From NCBI RefSeq assembly GCF_004000925.1, contig NZ_BIME01000001.1, forward strand, positions 1,054,001 to 1,118,000: 64,000 bases of DNA, in the 5' to 3' direction. The notes under the pieces are model-generated. The model made no database searches and was not told the origin of the DNA. It saw nothing but the letters and a program-made list of their open reading frames with translations. Of this stretch, positions 16,485-25,234 are shown piece after piece (positions within the stretch are counted from its first letter, which is position 1; each line of letters opens with the position of its first letter). The stretch is from Paenibacillus illinoisensis NBRC 15959. Its GTDB lineage: Bacteria; Bacillota; Bacilli; Paenibacillales; Paenibacillaceae. Made by a program: the position numbers and the translations under genes.

Positions 16485-17371
16485 TGTAAACCGAAGTAGT
16501 TAAGTAAAAACGAACGAAATGATTGTGCCACAAGCGGCAATTTGTCATCCGCGCGATGGATTAATCCAATAGTCCGCGTTACTTTGGGATGAGAAATGGC
16601 CACATGTGCCGGTTGTAGTGGATTGGTCTGGAAAAGTGCCATTTCTGGCAGCAGACTCACTCCCATGCCCGCTGCAACCAACCCGCGAATGGTATCCGTC
16701 TCTTCACCTTCAAAAGCAATTTTCGGCGTAAACCCTGCTTCCAGGCAGGCATGCCACACGATCGGACGCAATGAGTACCCTTTGCTGAACAGTACAAATT
16801 TATCATCTTTGAGCTGTTCAAGTGCGATTTCCTCTTCTCCTGCAAGCGGGTGATTCGGAGGAAGAATGGCATGTAATTCTTCGGTTAGCACGATGTCACC
16901 TGCGACCTGATCATGCTTTTCCGGGAAAGGTGATATGAAAGCCAGATCCACCTCAGCAGACAGCACGTCACGAATGAGCGTCGGATACATGCCCTGTTTA
17001 AATCTGAATTTGACATTGGGATAACGCTGACGAAATGCGGCCACGACCGAAGGAATCAGATGGATACCCAGACTATGAGGAAAACCAATACGAATTTCAC
17101 CATGTTCCGGATCCAAAAACTCATGAACTTCCCCGACTGCTTTGTCCAGATCCTTTAAAATCCCTTCAACACGTTTGCAGAAGAGCTGACCTACTGCGGT
17201 CAACTGCAGATTCCGCCCCTTTTGCATAAAGAGGTCAACACCCAGCTCTTCCTCCAGCTGATGAATCTGGCGACTCACTGCTGACTGTGCGACATGCAGC
17301 TCTTCAGCTGCCTGGGTCACATGCTCCTTTTGTGCCACTTTCAAAAAGTAATGCAACTGTCTTAATTCCAC
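16460..17371 (-). CDS. LysR-family regulator, GltC-like
   Basis: 303 residues, standard LysR size. It opens MELRQLHYFLKVAQKEHVT (GTG start) with the helix-turn-helix VAQSAVSRQIHQLEEELGV, then a periplasmic-binding-type effector domain (EIRIGFPHSLGIHLIPSV, VDLAFISPFP, GLVAAGMGVSLLPE). Its sequence style is closest to GltC of B. subtilis, which senses 2-oxoglutarate and glutamate and activates gltAB. No gltAB lies beside it here and it is not divergent from an enzyme gene, so the target is not shown by context. A link to nitrogen control is attractive given the amt operon 1.5 kb away, but is inference. Confidence 0.87.
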   Translation of the reverse strand: MELRQLHYFLKVAQKEHVTQAAEELHVAQSAVSRQIHQLEEELGVDLFMQKGRNLQLTAVGQLFCKRVEGILKDLDKAVGEVHEFLDPEHGEIRIGFPHSLGIHLIPSVVAAFRQRYPNVKFRFKQGMYPTLIRDVLSAEVDLAFISPFPEKHDQVAGDIVLTEELHAILPPNHPLAGEEEIALEQLKDDKFVLFSKGYSLRPIVWHACLEAGFTPKIAFEGEETDTIRGLVAAGMGVSLLPEMALFQTNPLQPAHVAISHPKVTRTIGLIHRADDKLPLVAQSFRSFLLNYFGLQQNNTPSE

Positions 17372-17450
17372 TCGCCTGATCTCTCCAATCTGCTATACCC
17401 TTCTTAGACCTGCCTGCATTCCGTCTTCAGATCATTACACCCATACTTGT

Positions 17451-18080
17451 TTATTGCTTTCTGAATTTCCTCGGCCTCCACAAACGGATAAGAAGTCCGT
17501 AAATAAAGAATCCACCCAACAATCCACCCAAATGAGCCATCCAGTTAATGCCCGACATGGCAAATGAGAAAATAATACCGAATGCAAGCAGTGTATACAA
17601 CGTTTTGCGTGATGCTTCATCCATCATCGTCCGCTGGAACAGAGCAACATACAGAAACGCACCATAAATCCCGTAAATGGCTCCTGATGCACCTACAGAG
17701 ATTGTTGTTTCTCCTGCAGAGTTATACCAGGCAAGAGCCAAAACATTACCCAGAACCCCGCTGCCCAGATACAATAAGCCATATCTTACCGATCCGAGCA
17801 AGCGCTCCATCGGAGGCGCAAATACAACCAGTGCAAAGCTGTTAAACAGCAGATGACTGAAACCTGCATGAAGAAAAATGGACGAAAAATATCTCCACCA
17901 TTCTCCCGAGAAAAACTCATGGTTAGTCAAAGCACCAAATCTCAGCAATGTCATCATATTCGTCGATCCACCATTGGCAGCAAGTAATATAAACATCACG
18001 ACATTGGCAACCAACAAAATTGACGTCAGCGGGAAAAACTTCAAATAACTTCTCCAATTTTCATACCGAATAAATATCAT
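17451..18080 (-). CDS. Rhomboid-family intramembrane serine protease
   Basis: 209 residues with six membrane helices. The catalytic Ser is in GASGAIYGIYGAFL at about residues 130-143 and the His in NWMAHLGGLLGGFF at about 180. HAGFSHLLFNSFALVVF is the conserved second helix with its Asn. It cleaves membrane helices of client proteins near their outer ends. The C-terminal tail is short and basic. No TPR repeats as in GluP. A single gene between the LysR regulator and tpx; clients unknown. Confidence 0.9.
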   Translation of the reverse strand: MIFIRYENWRSYLKFFPLTSILLVANVVMFILLAANGGSTNMMTLLRFGALTNHEFFSGEWWRYFSSIFLHAGFSHLLFNSFALVVFAPPMERLLGSVRYGLLYLGSGVLGNVLALAWYNSAGETTISVGASGAIYGIYGAFLYVALFQRTMMDEASRKTLYTLLAFGIIFSFAMSGINWMAHLGGLLGGFFIYGLLIRLWRPRKFRKQ

Positions 18081-18154
18081 ACGTTTTCCCTTTCACTCCA
18101 CCCTGTTCAGATCTTCCTTCACTTGGTATTCATTATCATAATTGCACGCCCGAA

Positions 18155-18185
18155 TTGGACAATGCCTTTCATAAAAGATTATAAT
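18155..18185 (+). promoter_or_regulatory. Promoter of tpx
   Basis: TTGGAC (18155-18160) and a perfect TATAAT (18180-18185), 19 bases apart. The spacing is one or two bases long. It predicts a 5' leader of about 35 bases. Confidence 0.5.
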
Positions 18186-18226
18186 GGATTTTGGCACGGA
18201 TCACCAATTTAAGGAGGAACATTATT

Positions 18227-18745
18227 ATGGCACAAGAACGTACAGGCGCAGCCACATTCAAAGGCAACCCTATTACATTGATCGGACCCGAATTGAAAGT
18301 GGGCGATCAAGCTCCCGATTTTACATTGAGCAAAAATCTGCTTGAAGATGCATCCCTGAAAGACTTCGCAGGCAAAATCAAACTGATTAGCGTAGTTCCT
18401 TCACTGGATACTGGAGTATGCGATGCCCAAACTCGCCGCTTCAATGTTGAAGCCGGGGACCTTGGCGACAATGTTGTCGTTTTGACGGTAAGCGTCGACC
18501 TTCCATTCGCACAGGAACGCTGGTGCGGAGCTGCCGGTGTAGACCGCGTTGTAACATTGTCCGATTACAAAACACGCTCTTTCGGCGAAAACTACGGTGT
18601 TCTGATCAAGGAATTCCAATTGGACATGCGTTCCATCTTCGTAGTGGATACCGAAGACCGGATTACATATGTGGAATATCTGCCTGAGATGACAGAATCC
18701 CCTAATTTCGAGCAAGCCATTGCTGCAGTAAAAGCTTTGCTGTAA
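18227..18745 (+). CDS. tpx: Thiol peroxidase (Tpx, atypical 2-Cys peroxiredoxin)
   Basis: 172 residues. Reduces H2O2 and small organic peroxides using thioredoxin. The peroxidatic Cys is in [16 protein letters not shown] at about residue 65 and the resolving Cys in [10 protein letters not shown] at about residue 99; both are present. AAGGAGGAACATTATT precedes the ATG at 18227, which gives the normal Tpx N-terminus [15 protein letters not shown]. The open frame extends 12 codons upstream with no ribosome site. It is monocistronic with its own promoter and terminator. Cytoplasmic. Confidence 0.95.
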   Translation: MAQERTGAATFKGNPITLIGPELKVGDQAPDFTLSKNLLEDASLKDFAGKIKLISVVPSLDTGVCDAQTRRFNVEAGDLGDNVVVLTVSVDLPFAQERWCGAAGVDRVVTLSDYKTRSFGENYGVLIKEFQLDMRSIFVVDTEDRITYVEYLPEMTESPNFEQAIAAVKALL

Positions 18746-18765
18746 AAGGAATCCACGTTCAGAAC

Positions 18766-18801
18766 AAAAGCGAGGAAGGTTCACCTTCTCTCGCTTTTTG
18801 T
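18766..18801. terminator. tpx terminator
   Basis: AAAAGCGAGGAAGG and CCTTCTCTCGCTTTT form a near-perfect stem with loop TTCA and T runs on both strands; it also serves the convergent DUF1499 gene. Confidence 0.85.
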
Positions 18802-18818
18802 TTTACCATCCATCTATT

Positions 18819-19211
18819 TTAATCGTTTGCCTTATATTTGGCGAGCTTCTTATCGAGTACAGAAAACAGATTCATGATTGTTCGATAATTGGAACCTAGA
18901 TCTCCAAGCGAACCACGTGAAGCTGAATACATGTCTACTGCACTTCGAACCGGACTTACCGAAATAACAGAAACCGTAATATCCATGGTCCGCCCAAACG
19001 TCGTGCGTTTCTCCAGAATAATCTCTCCGACCGAAGGAACCTCATGAAGCACCTTATAACCCGGAATCTTTTTCAATGTTGAAGAAACTTCTTCCCAGGC
19101 TCTTTCTTTGGATAAATTATAATACCGTGTTTTTAATTTGGGATCCTTGGCTCGATCGCTGGTTCCCTCCATACTGCGGATGATACCGACGAGCGTTCTC
19201 TTTAAGGTCAA
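18819..19211 (-). CDS. DUF1499 family protein
   Basis: 130 residues. The closing motif DMYSASRGSLGDLGSNYRTI (residues about 93-112) is the most conserved part of DUF1499, and an aromatic/Trp-containing start (YNLSKERAWEEVSSTL) fits too. The family fold resembles a small alpha-beta sheet protein; its function is not known. No signal peptide or membrane span. AAAGGAGG lies before the ATG at 19211. It is preceded by the 6S RNA gene and its terminator, so it needs its own promoter, which I could not pick out. Confidence 0.75.
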   Translation of the reverse strand: MTLKRTLVGIIRSMEGTSDRAKDPKLKTRYYNLSKERAWEEVSSTLKKIPGYKVLHEVPSVGEIILEKRTTFGRTMDITVSVISVSPVRSAVDMYSASRGSLGDLGSNYRTIMNLFSVLDKKLAKYKAND

Positions 19212-19335
19212 GACCTTTCCTCCTTTGAATGTAACCGTTCCATTTATGTATTCTAGTGTAACATTGTTCAGGTAGTAACAAAAGGGCGTACCGCGCTTTT
19301 AACGCAAATACACTGGTCAAAACATAAATTTCAAA

Positions 19336-19587
19336 TAAAAAACACCCTGAGCTTCCTGGATTAGAGGAAAGAGTCAGGGTGCTGTACTTGTAAAATAGGA
19401 ACCCGCCATGCCGTCCGGCTACATTGTCTTATGAACCTGCTTAGCAGGTGGGTGACCGCAATAATGTATTATTTGAAGTCCCCATGTCGTATAGACAGGG
19501 CGTTTCAGCAACATTCTGTGTAGATCTCCCGAAGACATCATCATTGGTTCAAAACAACGAATAACCGAAACGTACATCGCAGGATGT
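19336..19587 (-). ncRNA. ssrS: Probable 6S RNA
   Basis: About 250 nt with its own promoter and terminator and no open frame. The ends pair (GAACC with GGTTC further in). Internal hairpins include CACCTGC/GCAGGT and CCGGACGGCATGGCGGG. The stretch 19542-19557 reads TTGTTTTGAACCAATG on the RNA strand, 31-46 nt from the start. This resembles what I recall of the product-RNA template segment of B. subtilis 6S-1. The 3' hairpin CACCCTGA/TCAGGGTG is followed by TTTTTT. 6S RNA binds sigma-A RNA polymerase by mimicking an open promoter in stationary phase. Signal recognition, tmRNA and RNase P motifs are absent. A riboswitch for the DUF1499 gene downstream is the main alternative. Confidence 0.7.
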
Positions 19588-19593
19588 ACAGTT

Positions 19594-19622
19594 ATTATAT
19601 CCCTAACCGCGTAAAAAGTAAA
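19594..19622 (-). promoter_or_regulatory. Promoter of the 6S RNA gene
   Basis: -35 TTTACT (19622-19617) and perfect -10 TATAAT (19599-19594) with a 17-base spacer on the minus strand; start near 19587. Confidence 0.65.
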
Positions 19623-19639
19623 TGGTGACGCCTCATGTT

Positions 19640-20449
19640 TTATTTTTGCAGATTTTCGTTTTTCACGTCTGAAGCTTCAAGATCACCGATTTTATCTACT
19701 CCATCATCATTTTGCGCTGCTTCTTCCTCTTCCTTCTTCTGCTGCATTTTCTCCATCTGCTCCTGCATTTTCATGAAGGTTGCGTAGAAGTTAAAGAATG
19801 CAAACCAGGCAATGATACTGATAATAAAGAAGACAAACAATACCGGATAGCGGAATCCAATGTAAAACAATAGTCCGCTTCCGAGCAATGTGGAGAACAC
19901 ACGAAACGGTCTGATCAGAGTCAAGAGTACTGCATTCTTAATAATGAGTCCGATTGACATATGATAGTGTACAACCATCGAAAAAAAGTTAAACAAGGAA
20001 ACAAACAAAAGCAACAGCAGCACAAGCATGATAATTCCCACAAGCTGCATATTACGGAACTGTGTCATGTATACCGTGTAATCCAGATACATGATGGCAA
20101 AAAGCAAAGTGTAAAATATGCCCCCGATTAAGCTTTGTTTGTAGTTCTCTTTGTAACCTACAAAGAATGTACGGAAGATCGGTACATCCGTGTCACCCAT
20201 ATTCCATTTACGAACGACCGTAAAAAGGGCCGATGTTGCCGGAAACAGTGTAAGCGGTGCCACAATAGCTATAGCCCAGTTCATTTGCAATGATTCATTT
20301 GCGAGGTTCTGCTGCATAACGAGCAGTTTCATAATCAAGAAAAACAAGAACGGAGACGAACAAATAGCCCACAACAGATTGGTTGCGGCCAGTCTCGTAA
20401 TCCACTCTGTAAGCCGATAGATCCCACCCATAGCTCCTTTAAATTCCAA
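19640..20449 (-). CDS. DUF624 (YesL-like) membrane protein
   Basis: 269 residues. The N-terminus EFKGAMGGIYRLTEWITRLA, then TNLLWAICSSPFLFFL, matches YesL/DUF624 proteins. There are about six membrane helices up to residue 225, then a cytoplasmic coiled coil and acidic tail (QEQMEKMQQKKEEEEAAQ). The start is TTG at 20449: AGGAGGAG is spaced 6 bases, and the protein then has the usual family opening. DUF624 genes often accompany carbohydrate ABC transporters, but none is here. Function unknown. Confidence 0.82.
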   Translation of the reverse strand: MEFKGAMGGIYRLTEWITRLAATNLLWAICSSPFLFFLIMKLLVMQQNLANESLQMNWAIAIVAPLTLFPATSALFTVVRKWNMGDTDVPIFRTFFVGYKENYKQSLIGGIFYTLLFAIMYLDYTVYMTQFRNMQLVGIIMLVLLLLLFVSLFNFFSMVVHYHMSIGLIIKNAVLLTLIRPFRVFSTLLGSGLLFYIGFRYPVLFVFFIISIIAWFAFFNFYATFMKMQEQMEKMQQKKEEEEAAQNDDGVDKIGDLEASDVKNENLQK

Positions 20450-20604
20450 ACATTTCTCCTCCTCCGCAGCCTTGCGTATAACCTGAAGTCTAATATTAAT
20501 ATACCTTATTATTGATAGGAAAAGCCAGTACTTCCCGAAAACAGATCAGCAACCATGCTTGTTATGGGTTCTAAAGCGTAACGGATTCAGGGAATTTGAG
20601 ACAT

Positions 20605-20636
20605 AAAAAAAATGGAGCAGTTGCCTGCCCCATTTC
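20605..20636 (-). terminator. cshA terminator
   Basis: On the minus strand AAATGGGGCAG pairs with CTGCTCCATTT (one mismatch), followed by a T run. It lies 20 bases after the helicase stop. Confidence 0.8.
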
Positions 20637-20654
20637 TTAAATCAATCTTGCATA

Positions 20655-22229
20655 TTATTCAAAAGAAGAATCTTTCGCAGGACGACGTCCTTCGTTGTTG
20701 CTTGGACGTGGTTTGCGGTCACGGTTGTAACCACCTTCTCTGCTTCCACCGCCACTACTGTTGCGATCGCGATTGTATCCTCCACGTCCGCCACCACTGC
20801 TGTTGCGGTCACGGTTGTAGCCACCGCCGCCACTGCTGCGGTTGCCGCTGTAACCTGATGGCTTACGTCCGCCAGAGCGAACATCCGGTTTACGACGTTT
20901 CGCACGGATCGGATCTTCAGGAGTCAGATCAACTTGAGCATCTTTTTTGTCGCCTGTAAGGAGCTTCAGGGAAGCTGACAACAGTTGAACAGAATCGTAT
21001 TGCTCAAGCAATTGGATAGCGATACCTTTGTATTCGTTCAGTTCGCCATTTTGTACGATTTCGAGCAAACGTTCAGCTGTCAAACGTTGTTTTCCTTCTA
21101 CTGCTTCAGCCAATGTTGGCAGAGGCTTACGAGGGATACGGTGACGAGTTACACGTTCAATAAAGTGCAGGTGATCAATCTCACGCGGTGTAACAAAGGA
21201 CCAGGCAGCACCCTCTTTACCAGCACGTCCAGTACGACCGATACGGTGAACGTAGCTTTCCGGATCTTGCGGAAGGTCAAAGTTCACAACGTGTGTTACG
21301 CCGGATACGTCGAGACCACGTGCAGCAACGTCTGTTGCTACGAGTACATCAATGCTTCCATCACGGAATTTACGCATTACTGTATCACGTTGGTTCTGGG
21401 ACAGGTCACCATGGAGACCGTCAGCAGAATATCCACGTTTTTGAAGAGCTTCAGCCAATTCGTCAACACGACGTTTTGTACGACCGAATACGATTGCGAG
21501 TTCTGGAGATTCCATATCAAGCAAACGGCTAAGCGCTTCGAATTTTTGACGCTCTGGCACTTCAATGTACGCTTGGTCAATCAAAGGTGCGCTAACTTGT
21601 TTCGGGATAACGGACACGTGCTCTGGGTTGTTCAAGAATTGCTGAGCCAATTTTTGAATGTTAGGAGGCATTGTTGCTGAGAAGAGCATCGTTTGACGAT
21701 CAGCAGGGACTTGTTTCAGGATGGATTGAATATCCTCCATGAAGCCCATGTCGAGCATTTCATCTGCTTCATCCAATACAACAGTTTGTACATCTTCAAG
21801 TTTAATCGTTTTGCGGTTGATGTGATCCAGGAGACGTCCAGGTGTACCGATGATAATCTGTGGTTTTCTTTTCAGTGCACGGATTTGACGAACGATATCT
21901 TGTCCTCCGTAAATTGGCAGGGAGCGCAAACCTTTGAAGCGGGTAAGTTTTTCGATCTCTTCGGCAACTTGGATCGCAAGTTCACGTGTAGGTGCCATAA
22001 TGAGGGCGCGGATTTTTTCGTCACTTTTGGAGATTTTGCTGATCAGCGGAATACCGAATGCAGCTGTTTTACCGGTACCTGTTTGAGCTTGGCCGATCAA
22101 ATCTCTGCCTTCTAGCGCAATTGGGATCGATTTGGATTGAATCGGCGTCGCCTCTTCAAACCCGAGTTCGGTGATGGCTTGCAGCACCAGTGGTTCAAGA
22201 TTAAAATCTACGAAATTTAAATTTGTCAA
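20655..22229 (-). CDS. cshA: DEAD-box RNA helicase, CshA-like
   Basis: 524 residues. All motifs are present: Q motif [13 protein letters not shown], Walker [29 protein letters not shown] (LFSATMPPN), [11 protein letters not shown] and [11 protein letters not shown] CshA-type dimerisation/RNA-binding region follows. The last 70 residues are a Gly/Arg/Asn-rich tail with repeats of [11 protein letters not shown], an RGG-like RNA-binding tail. It unwinds RNA in ribosome assembly, decay and cold growth. The start is TTG at 22229, forced by a TGA two codons upstream in frame; GGAG lies 11 bases away, a long spacing that may keep translation modest. The leader contains GGTGGACA twice and a complementary TCCAC. 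Confidence 0.92.
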   Translation of the reverse strand: MTNLNFVDFNLEPLVLQAITELGFEEATPIQSKSIPIALEGRDLIGQAQTGTGKTAAFGIPLISKISKSDEKIRALIMAPTRELAIQVAEEIEKLTRFKGLRSLPIYGGQDIVRQIRALKRKPQIIIGTPGRLLDHINRKTIKLEDVQTVVLDEADEMLDMGFMEDIQSILKQVPADRQTMLFSATMPPNIQKLAQQFLNNPEHVSVIPKQVSAPLIDQAYIEVPERQKFEALSRLLDMESPELAIVFGRTKRRVDELAEALQKRGYSADGLHGDLSQNQRDTVMRKFRDGSIDVLVATDVAARGLDVSGVTHVVNFDLPQDPESYVHRIGRTGRAGKEGAAWSFVTPREIDHLHFIERVTRHRIPRKPLPTLAEAVEGKQRLTAERLLEIVQNGELNEYKGIAIQLLEQYDSVQLLSASLKLLTGDKKDAQVDLTPEDPIRAKRRKPDVRSGGRKPSGYSGNRSSGGGGYNRDRNSSGGGRGGYNRDRNSSGGGSREGGYNRDRKPRPSNNEGRRPAKDSSFE

Positions 22230-22399
22230 AATTATTCATACTCCTTCTATAGGGTGGACATGGTGGACAATCCACTTTGTTGTCTGTATTCTTAAGTAGC
22301 GTTAATATTTATAGGGTATCCCATATGGGCAAATTATTTTCATTATCAACATAATTCGTGAATGGGTCCCCAACATAAGACTAAAACTACATACATGTG

Positions 22400-22415
22400 T
22401 TTGAAACATTTCAAA
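22400..22415. repeat. Short perfect dyad between cshA and yitT
   Basis: TTTGAAACATTTCAAA is a perfect 7+2+7 palindrome in the 302-base divergent region. It could be an operator for either gene; no known consensus fits. The rest of that region is AT-rich and shows no gene. Confidence 0.35.
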
Positions 22416-22531
22416 TTTTATCGTTCCATTTGGAAAAAGTTCCCTACTCAAGAATATCCACAAATCATTATATCACAAAACAATTCAAGATTACCAGCAA
22501 TCTGGTTTTAAATATAAATGAGGTGATTAAA

Positions 22532-23353
22532 TTGCCCAAAATAATATGGCACTCTTTAGTGATCATATTGGGTGCTGCAGCTATTGCCTGTGGCTTCAAC
22601 TGGTTTTTGGTTCCCCATCAGCTGCTAAGCGGCGGGGTATCTGGTATTTCCATGCTTCTTGGTTATTTTACAAGTTTGAATCTTAGTATAATGTACTTTG
22701 TTCTCAACATTCCTCTGCTGGTCGCAGGTTGGTTTATTCTTGGACGACGATTTATTATATTAAGCATCGTATCGGTAGCTGCCACATCCTGGTTTATTGG
22801 ATTGCTGCCTGTTTTTGTCGTGGCAACAGACCCTCTGCTCAGTTGTGTGTTCGGCGGCGTGCTCGTAGGTCTTGGTACAGGCATCTCCTTCCGTGTAGGC
22901 GGTTCTACAGGAGGACTCGACATTGTGGGTTCCATCTTCACGCGTTACCGGGATTTCCCCATTGGTACCGTTATGGCGGGTATGAATGGAGCTATTATTA
23001 TGCTCGCTGGTTATCTGAACAATGACTGGAATATCGCTCTTGCCTCCATGGTTTCGATCTACATTACAGGTAAGGTGCTTGATCTGATCCATATCAGCCA
23101 TGTCAAGGTGACATTGTACATTATCACGAACGAGACGGAAGCCATGTTGAAAAAATTGCTGGTTCGTCCCCGTGGTGTGACCAAGATCAAAACTCAGGGA
23201 GCATACACCGACATTGAAAAGGACATGTTAATGACAGTGACTACTCGTTATGAGCTGGTTGAGATTAAACGCATCATCAAGGAAACCGATCCAAATGCGT
23301 TCGTCAATATCGTTGAGACAGTCGGTGTCATGGGTTCTTTCCGCCGAAGTTGA
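22532..23353 (+). CDS. YitT family membrane protein
   Basis: 273 residues. Five or six membrane helices (residues about 5-190) with family stretches NWFLVPHQLLSGGVSGI, GTGISFRVGGSTGGLDIV and ISHVKVTLYIIT, followed by a cytoplasmic DUF2179 domain (about 195-273) containing RGVTKIKTQGAYT. DUF2179 is thought to bind a small ligand, possibly a nucleotide, and the membrane part may be a transporter. I chose the TTG at 22532: GAGGTG is 6 bases before it and the product has a normal YitT start. The longer frame from 22397 begins without a ribosome site. Single gene, no close functional partner. Confidence 0.88.
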   Translation: MPKIIWHSLVIILGAAAIACGFNWFLVPHQLLSGGVSGISMLLGYFTSLNLSIMYFVLNIPLLVAGWFILGRRFIILSIVSVAATSWFIGLLPVFVVATDPLLSCVFGGVLVGLGTGISFRVGGSTGGLDIVGSIFTRYRDFPIGTVMAGMNGAIIMLAGYLNNDWNIALASMVSIYITGKVLDLIHISHVKVTLYIITNETEAMLKKLLVRPRGVTKIKTQGAYTDIEKDMLMTVTTRYELVEIKRIIKETDPNAFVNIVETVGVMGSFRRS

Positions 23354-23366
23354 GACACATGTACGG

Positions 23367-23394
23367 TTAACAATTTATATAATTGTGGTATAAT
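23367..23394 (+). promoter_or_regulatory. Promoter upstream of the 64-residue gene
   Basis: TTAACA (23367-23372) and perfect TATAAT (23389-23394), 16 bases apart. It gives a leader of about 120 bases. Confidence 0.55.
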
Positions 23395-23521
23395 AATTGT
23401 GCACGGCTCCTAAATATGATGTATAGCAGGATCTGCCCTTCACTTTCACAGGCCATATGCTTTTCCGATTCGCCCCGAATGACTTACCATTTTGGAATTC
23501 GAGTAGGAAAGGGTGATTATT

Positions 23522-23716
23522 GTGGATATGGAAACGGTAAAACTGTTTGAAATCGTCAACAGATGGTGCCCGGAAATGCTCCCTTTCTTGAAACCGAATG
23601 AGCTCGATTCACTTATTGTTCTCCGGGATGGGCTGGGCATTCTGGAGCAGGGAGACGCAATGGAAATCATTCAGTACAGTATTTGTGAGCATCAGAACGA
23701 CATCTACATTCAATAA
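23522..23716 (+). CDS. Small soluble protein of unknown function, 64 residues
   Basis: I do not recognise the family. AAAGGGTG lies 6 bases before the GTG at 23522, the preferred start; GTG 23513 and ATG 23528 are in frame too. The product begins MDMETVKLFEIVNRW, is acidic, has no membrane span, and contains two Cys (RWCPEML and SICEHQN). It looks like a short folded alpha-beta protein. It has its own promoter and a strong terminator, so it is a monocistronic, deliberately expressed small gene. Confidence 0.65.
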   Translation: MDMETVKLFEIVNRWCPEMLPFLKPNELDSLIVLRDGLGILEQGDAMEIIQYSICEHQNDIYIQ

Positions 23717-23736
23717 TTTTTTTTTGATTAATCACG

Positions 23737-23782
23737 CCGCTTCTTGGGAGGTTCTCCTCGCAGGAAGCGGTTTTCATTTTTT
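23737..23782 (+). terminator. Terminator of the 64-residue gene
   Basis: CCGCTTC/GAAGCGG outer stem, then TG/CA and GAGG/CCTC inner arms around TTCT, followed by TTTTCATTTTTT. Confidence 0.85.
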
Positions 23783-23878
23783 CCGGAATGTTTCATCACT
23801 TGATTAATATGGTTAAAAGCCCAGAGGCTTTGTTATATAATTCAATCATGGAATGTACATAAAGGGAGTGGGAATAAA

Positions 23879-25060
23879 ATGAATACGTTTTGGGCTTTAC
23901 TGGCCATGGCCTTGGGAAGCTTCAGTGGAGTATCGGCAACAGCAGATCAGGGTGACCAGCAGCTTCAATCGTTAACAAATAGTTTTAACACCGCCATTAT
24001 TCAATCCCAAAAGGATCAAGTCGTCATTGATGCGGATAATCCGCCTGCCAAAATTGACCCTCAGCCGGATGCTCCAGTTGTCAAAGGAATTTATGTTACG
24101 GCTTACAGTGCCGGCGGAGCCCGGATGAAGGAGCTGCTCGATCTGATTGATAACACAGAGCTTAACTCCATGGTCATTGATATCAAGGACGACCTCGGAT
24201 ACATAACCTACCCTACAGAGAACCAATCGTTACAGAAAATGGGCAAATCCCAACCGTTTATCCGGGATATTGACGCCTTGATGAAACGACTGCAAAAACA
24301 CGAGGTCTACCCAATTGCACGGGTCGTTGTATTCAAAGATACGATCCTTGCCAAGAAAAATCCGGAGCTTTCCTTCCGAAACAAGGATGGATCGGTATGG
24401 GCCAATGGCAAAGGCGACAGTTTCGTTAATCCGTACAGCAAGGAAGTTTGGGACTATAATATTGAAATCGCCAAGGAAGCCGCCAAGCTAGGATTCAAGG
24501 AAATTCAATTTGACTACGTGCGTTTCCCAGAAGGTTTCGAGAACCGTGCCGATATATTAAAATACACCAAAACCGACAAATCGCGGGTCGATGTTGTTGC
24601 GGAATTTGTTCAATACGCCCGCAAGGAGCTTGCGCCTCTGGGTGTCCGGGTTTCGGTTGATATTTTCGGCTATGCGGCCTCTGTACCCGCAGCAGAAGGA
24701 ATCGGTCAGGACTTTGTTAAAATCTCCGAAAATGTGGACGTGATCTCACCAATGGTCTATCCAAGTCACTACTCTACCGGATGGTATGGCGTAAAGGATC
24801 CTGACAAGGACCCTTACACAACGATCAAAGGCTCCATGGAGGATACACATAAGAAACTCGACCCAACCAAGGATCTCAAACCGGTAATTCGGCCTTGGAT
24901 TCAGGACTTTACGGCCAGCTGGCTCGGCAGTGGACACTACATCAAATACGGCAAAAAGCAAGTTGAAGACCAGATTCGTGCAATGAAAGACATGGATGTG
25001 GATGAGTATCTGCTCTGGAATGCGTCCAATCGTTACACCTCAGGTGTGAACTATAAGTAA
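23879..25060 (+). CDS. Secreted putative glycoside hydrolase (DUF4015)
   Basis: 393 residues. A signal peptide (WALLAMALGSFSGVSA, residues 4-19) and a short linker lead to a TIM-barrel-like domain from about residue 65. Family features: VKGIYVTAYSAGG, MVIDIKDDLGYITYPT, PIARVVVFKDTILA, GFKEIQFDYVRFPEG with acidic residues at a strand end, SVDIFGYAA and ISPMVYPSHYS. DUF4015 members are related to alpha-amylase/GH10-like hydrolases, with no proven substrate known to me. GGGAGTGGGAATAAA precedes the ATG. A single gene with terminator. It is likely wall- or polysaccharide-directed outside the cell. Confidence 0.87.
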   Translation: MNTFWALLAMALGSFSGVSATADQGDQQLQSLTNSFNTAIIQSQKDQVVIDADNPPAKIDPQPDAPVVKGIYVTAYSAGGARMKELLDLIDNTELNSMVIDIKDDLGYITYPTENQSLQKMGKSQPFIRDIDALMKRLQKHEVYPIARVVVFKDTILAKKNPELSFRNKDGSVWANGKGDSFVNPYSKEVWDYNIEIAKEAAKLGFKEIQFDYVRFPEGFENRADILKYTKTDKSRVDVVAEFVQYARKELAPLGVRVSVDIFGYAASVPAAEGIGQDFVKISENVDVISPMVYPSHYSTGWYGVKDPDKDPYTTIKGSMEDTHKKLDPTKDLKPVIRPWIQDFTASWLGSGHYIKYGKKQVEDQIRAMKDMDVDEYLLWNASNRYTSGVNYK

Positions 25061-25085
25061 AGCACTCTTCCCTTAATTATTATCT

Positions 25086-25117
25086 TCCCGTTCCGCTGAC
25101 GCGGAGCGGGATTTTTA
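25086..25117 (+). terminator. Terminator of the DUF4015 gene
   Basis: TCCCG-TCCGC and GCGGA-CGGGA arms around TGAC, followed by TTTTTATT. Confidence 0.82.
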
Positions 25118-25234
25118 TTATTTTCGCCACGTAATTCCGGCCTTTCCCTGTTCAAACTCAGCAAAATCCACTACAATGAATAGCTGTCGTATGATAGTTT
25201 GATGATCATTCTTATGAATAGCGAGGCACTTCAA

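Noticed and set aside
20985..21680. 231-codon frame opposite cshA
   Set aside because: A shadow of the helicase motifs read on the other strand.
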